Assembly: GCA_949358305.1 (NCBI GenBank)
Contig: OX442322.1
Location: 806,001 to 870,000 of the forward strand
Length of the DNA stretch: 64,000 bases
Origin: Strigamia acuminata
Lineage: Eukaryota; Arthropoda; Chilopoda; Geophilomorpha; Linotaeniidae
Reading direction: 5' to 3'
Shown: positions 62,778 through 64,000 of the stretch, in pieces
Numbering within the stretch: the first letter of the stretch is position 1
Layout: each line of letters starts with the position of its first letter
Translations under genes and position numbers: made by a program
The notes under the pieces: generated by a model
Told to the model about the DNA's origin: nothing
What the model saw: only the letters and a program-made list of their open reading frames with translations
Databases searched by the model: none

Positions 62778-64000
62778 AATACGTGACTTGTTTCTTGATA
62801 TGAGCCGTAGGGACGATTATCAGAGCAGCAGCTATTGGATGTGTTGCCCCGGAACCTCTTCTAACGGCTACAAATCTCGTTGGGGATCCCGGAGGTGAAG
62901 CAGTAGGAGTAGCTGTTGGTGTCGTGCCAGTAGACGGCGCTGGCGTAGTAATTAGGGTAGCTGACGGTGTCGCACCCGTAGAAGGAGGTGGCAGAGCAGC
63001 AAAGCCAGGCAGCAGGGACACTTGACGTGGTGCAGCAGCACCCTTTTGGCTGTCTGCGTCGCTATCATCCGAATCATATTCCGTTGAAGATCCCTCGTCT
63101 TCAGAATCAGAAAAAGGCGTCCATTCCGCGTATATAATCTTATCGTCAAACGTGACGTGAGGTGACGATGAGATGGACGTTTCGGGTTCGAGTTCAACAG
63201 GAGATTCGTGATTCGAATTAGGGGCACGTTGAGAGCGCCGGAACGATTGCTTTTCATCGATTTGCACATGAATAGATTCAACAACCTTATTATCGACTGG
63301 GTTCCAGACGCGGTATCCGCGTGTCGAAGTCGCATAACCGACTAGATAACCTTCCCAGGCACGGGGCGCCAACTTGTTACGTCCAGGTGCTGTGAAGTGG
63401 ACCCAGCATTTCGATCCGAGTTTACGTAGGTGCCGAACCGAAGGCGCACGTTGTCTCCACAGAACATACGGGACTTCGTTTTTCAAACGTGAATGGGGGC
63501 AACGATTTTTGATGTACGCAAACGAAACACACATCTCTGCCCAAAGTTCCTCGGGTAAACGAGTTTCGTCCAGAGTTGCTCTCATGAAGTCGGCCATTGA
63601 TTGGTTTATTCTTTCGGCCGTGCCGTTCATCTGGGGGCTCGATGGGTTCGTACGTTGACCCTGAATGCCACTCTTACGTAGATAGTCGACGAATTCGTTT
63701 GATAGAAATTCGCCGCCCCGGTCCTTTTGAATTGCCTTAACTCGAGTGTCTGCCACTCGCTTGATACGGGAAACAAAATCCTTGAAGCATTCGAATGTCT
63801 GGGATTTTTGAGCCAGAGGAAACATCCATGTGTAACGGGTGGCGTCATCGATGATGGTGAAGATATATAGGGCACTGCCGAACGAAGTGGTTTGATGTGG
63901 GCCCCAAAGATCCATATGGAGGAGATCCAACGCTTTTGACATTATCGGATGATCATCGGGCTTGTGAGATGCCCTAGTTGACTTGGCTACCCTGCAATGG
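62764..64000 (-). pseudogene. pol: A' integrase, partial at window end
   Basis: Open from the window edge (HCRVAKSTRASHKPD, part of the pre-integrase zinc motif) through SKALDLLHMDLWGPH, an active-site-like IQKDRGGEF (A has RTDQGGEF, so the second catalytic Asp position reads KDRGG and should be checked), and NGTAERINQSMADF. The Pro/Ser/Thr-rich C-terminal linker (TGTTPTATPTASPPGSP) ends in a frameshift at about 62770. Truncated only by the window. Confidence 0.88.

Larger units (their letters stand above)
60194..64000 (-). mobile_element. Element A' (Ty1/copia), 3' part, inserted in B' gag
   Basis: Minus-strand relative of A: integrase, RT, RNase H, 3' untranslated region, polypurine tract GGAGGGGTT and a 557-bp 3' LTR (60750-60194). 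It is joined directly to B' Gag sequence (AAAAAAGCTTGGG). Its 5' half is beyond the window end, so the TSD cannot be checked. Confidence 0.9.

Overview
This is a eukaryotic, intron-era, repeat-dominated window with no recognisable host gene, tRNA or rRNA. It is almost entirely LTR retrotransposons on both strands, nested in each other, plus BEL/Pao remnants and a hAT-type MITE. A metazoan, most likely arthropod, host is suggested by BEL/Pao sequence (a metazoan lineage), copia elements primed by initiator tRNA-Met, and a short (CCTAA)3 tract. The species cannot be named from sequence alone. I call the families A, A' and A'' (one Ty1/copia clade), B and B' (a second Ty1/copia clade), G1 and G2 (one large Ty3/gypsy family), D (a short element of unclear type) and Pao.

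Left (1-4500): a minus-strand, internally deleted A'' copia copy with a MITE (8-bp TSD) in its LTR region, then the short D element. Centre-left (4210-25794): a BEL/Pao pol remnant split by element A just before its RT catalytic YVDD motif (TSD GTTGC). A is itself split in its RNase H domain by element B (TSD TCATC). A 6.76-kb segment holding the Pao end, the A 5' LTR, the A ORF and 195 bp of B LTR is duplicated in tandem with a short filler at the join. LTR divergence seen by eye (A about 6/559, B about 1/328, duplication copies indistinguishable) gives the order Pao, then A, then B, then duplication.

Centre-right (26973-56484): two 14.36-kb Ty3/gypsy copies, G1 in an AT-rich repeat and G2 inside the 3' LTR of B'. 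Each has 1740-bp LTRs differing at only about four sites, a tRNA-Gln-type PBS, gag and pol joined by a textbook -1 frameshift signal, and a third ORF in the env position. ORF3 is intact in both copies although gag (G1) or pol (G2) is broken. It encodes a basic/Ser-rich, Cys-cluster, acidic protein. A splice acceptor abuts its ATG and a GTAAGT donor lies in the LTR next to the poly(A) signal. The transcribed part of the LTR carries two related hairpin modules with compensatory changes. ORF3 plus this leader is the best candidate in the window for an undescribed system, possibly a self-encoded regulator acting on its own leader RNA.

Right (56485-64000, minus strand): B', which lacks its integrase catalytic core by an in-frame deletion, is interrupted by A', which runs off the window end.
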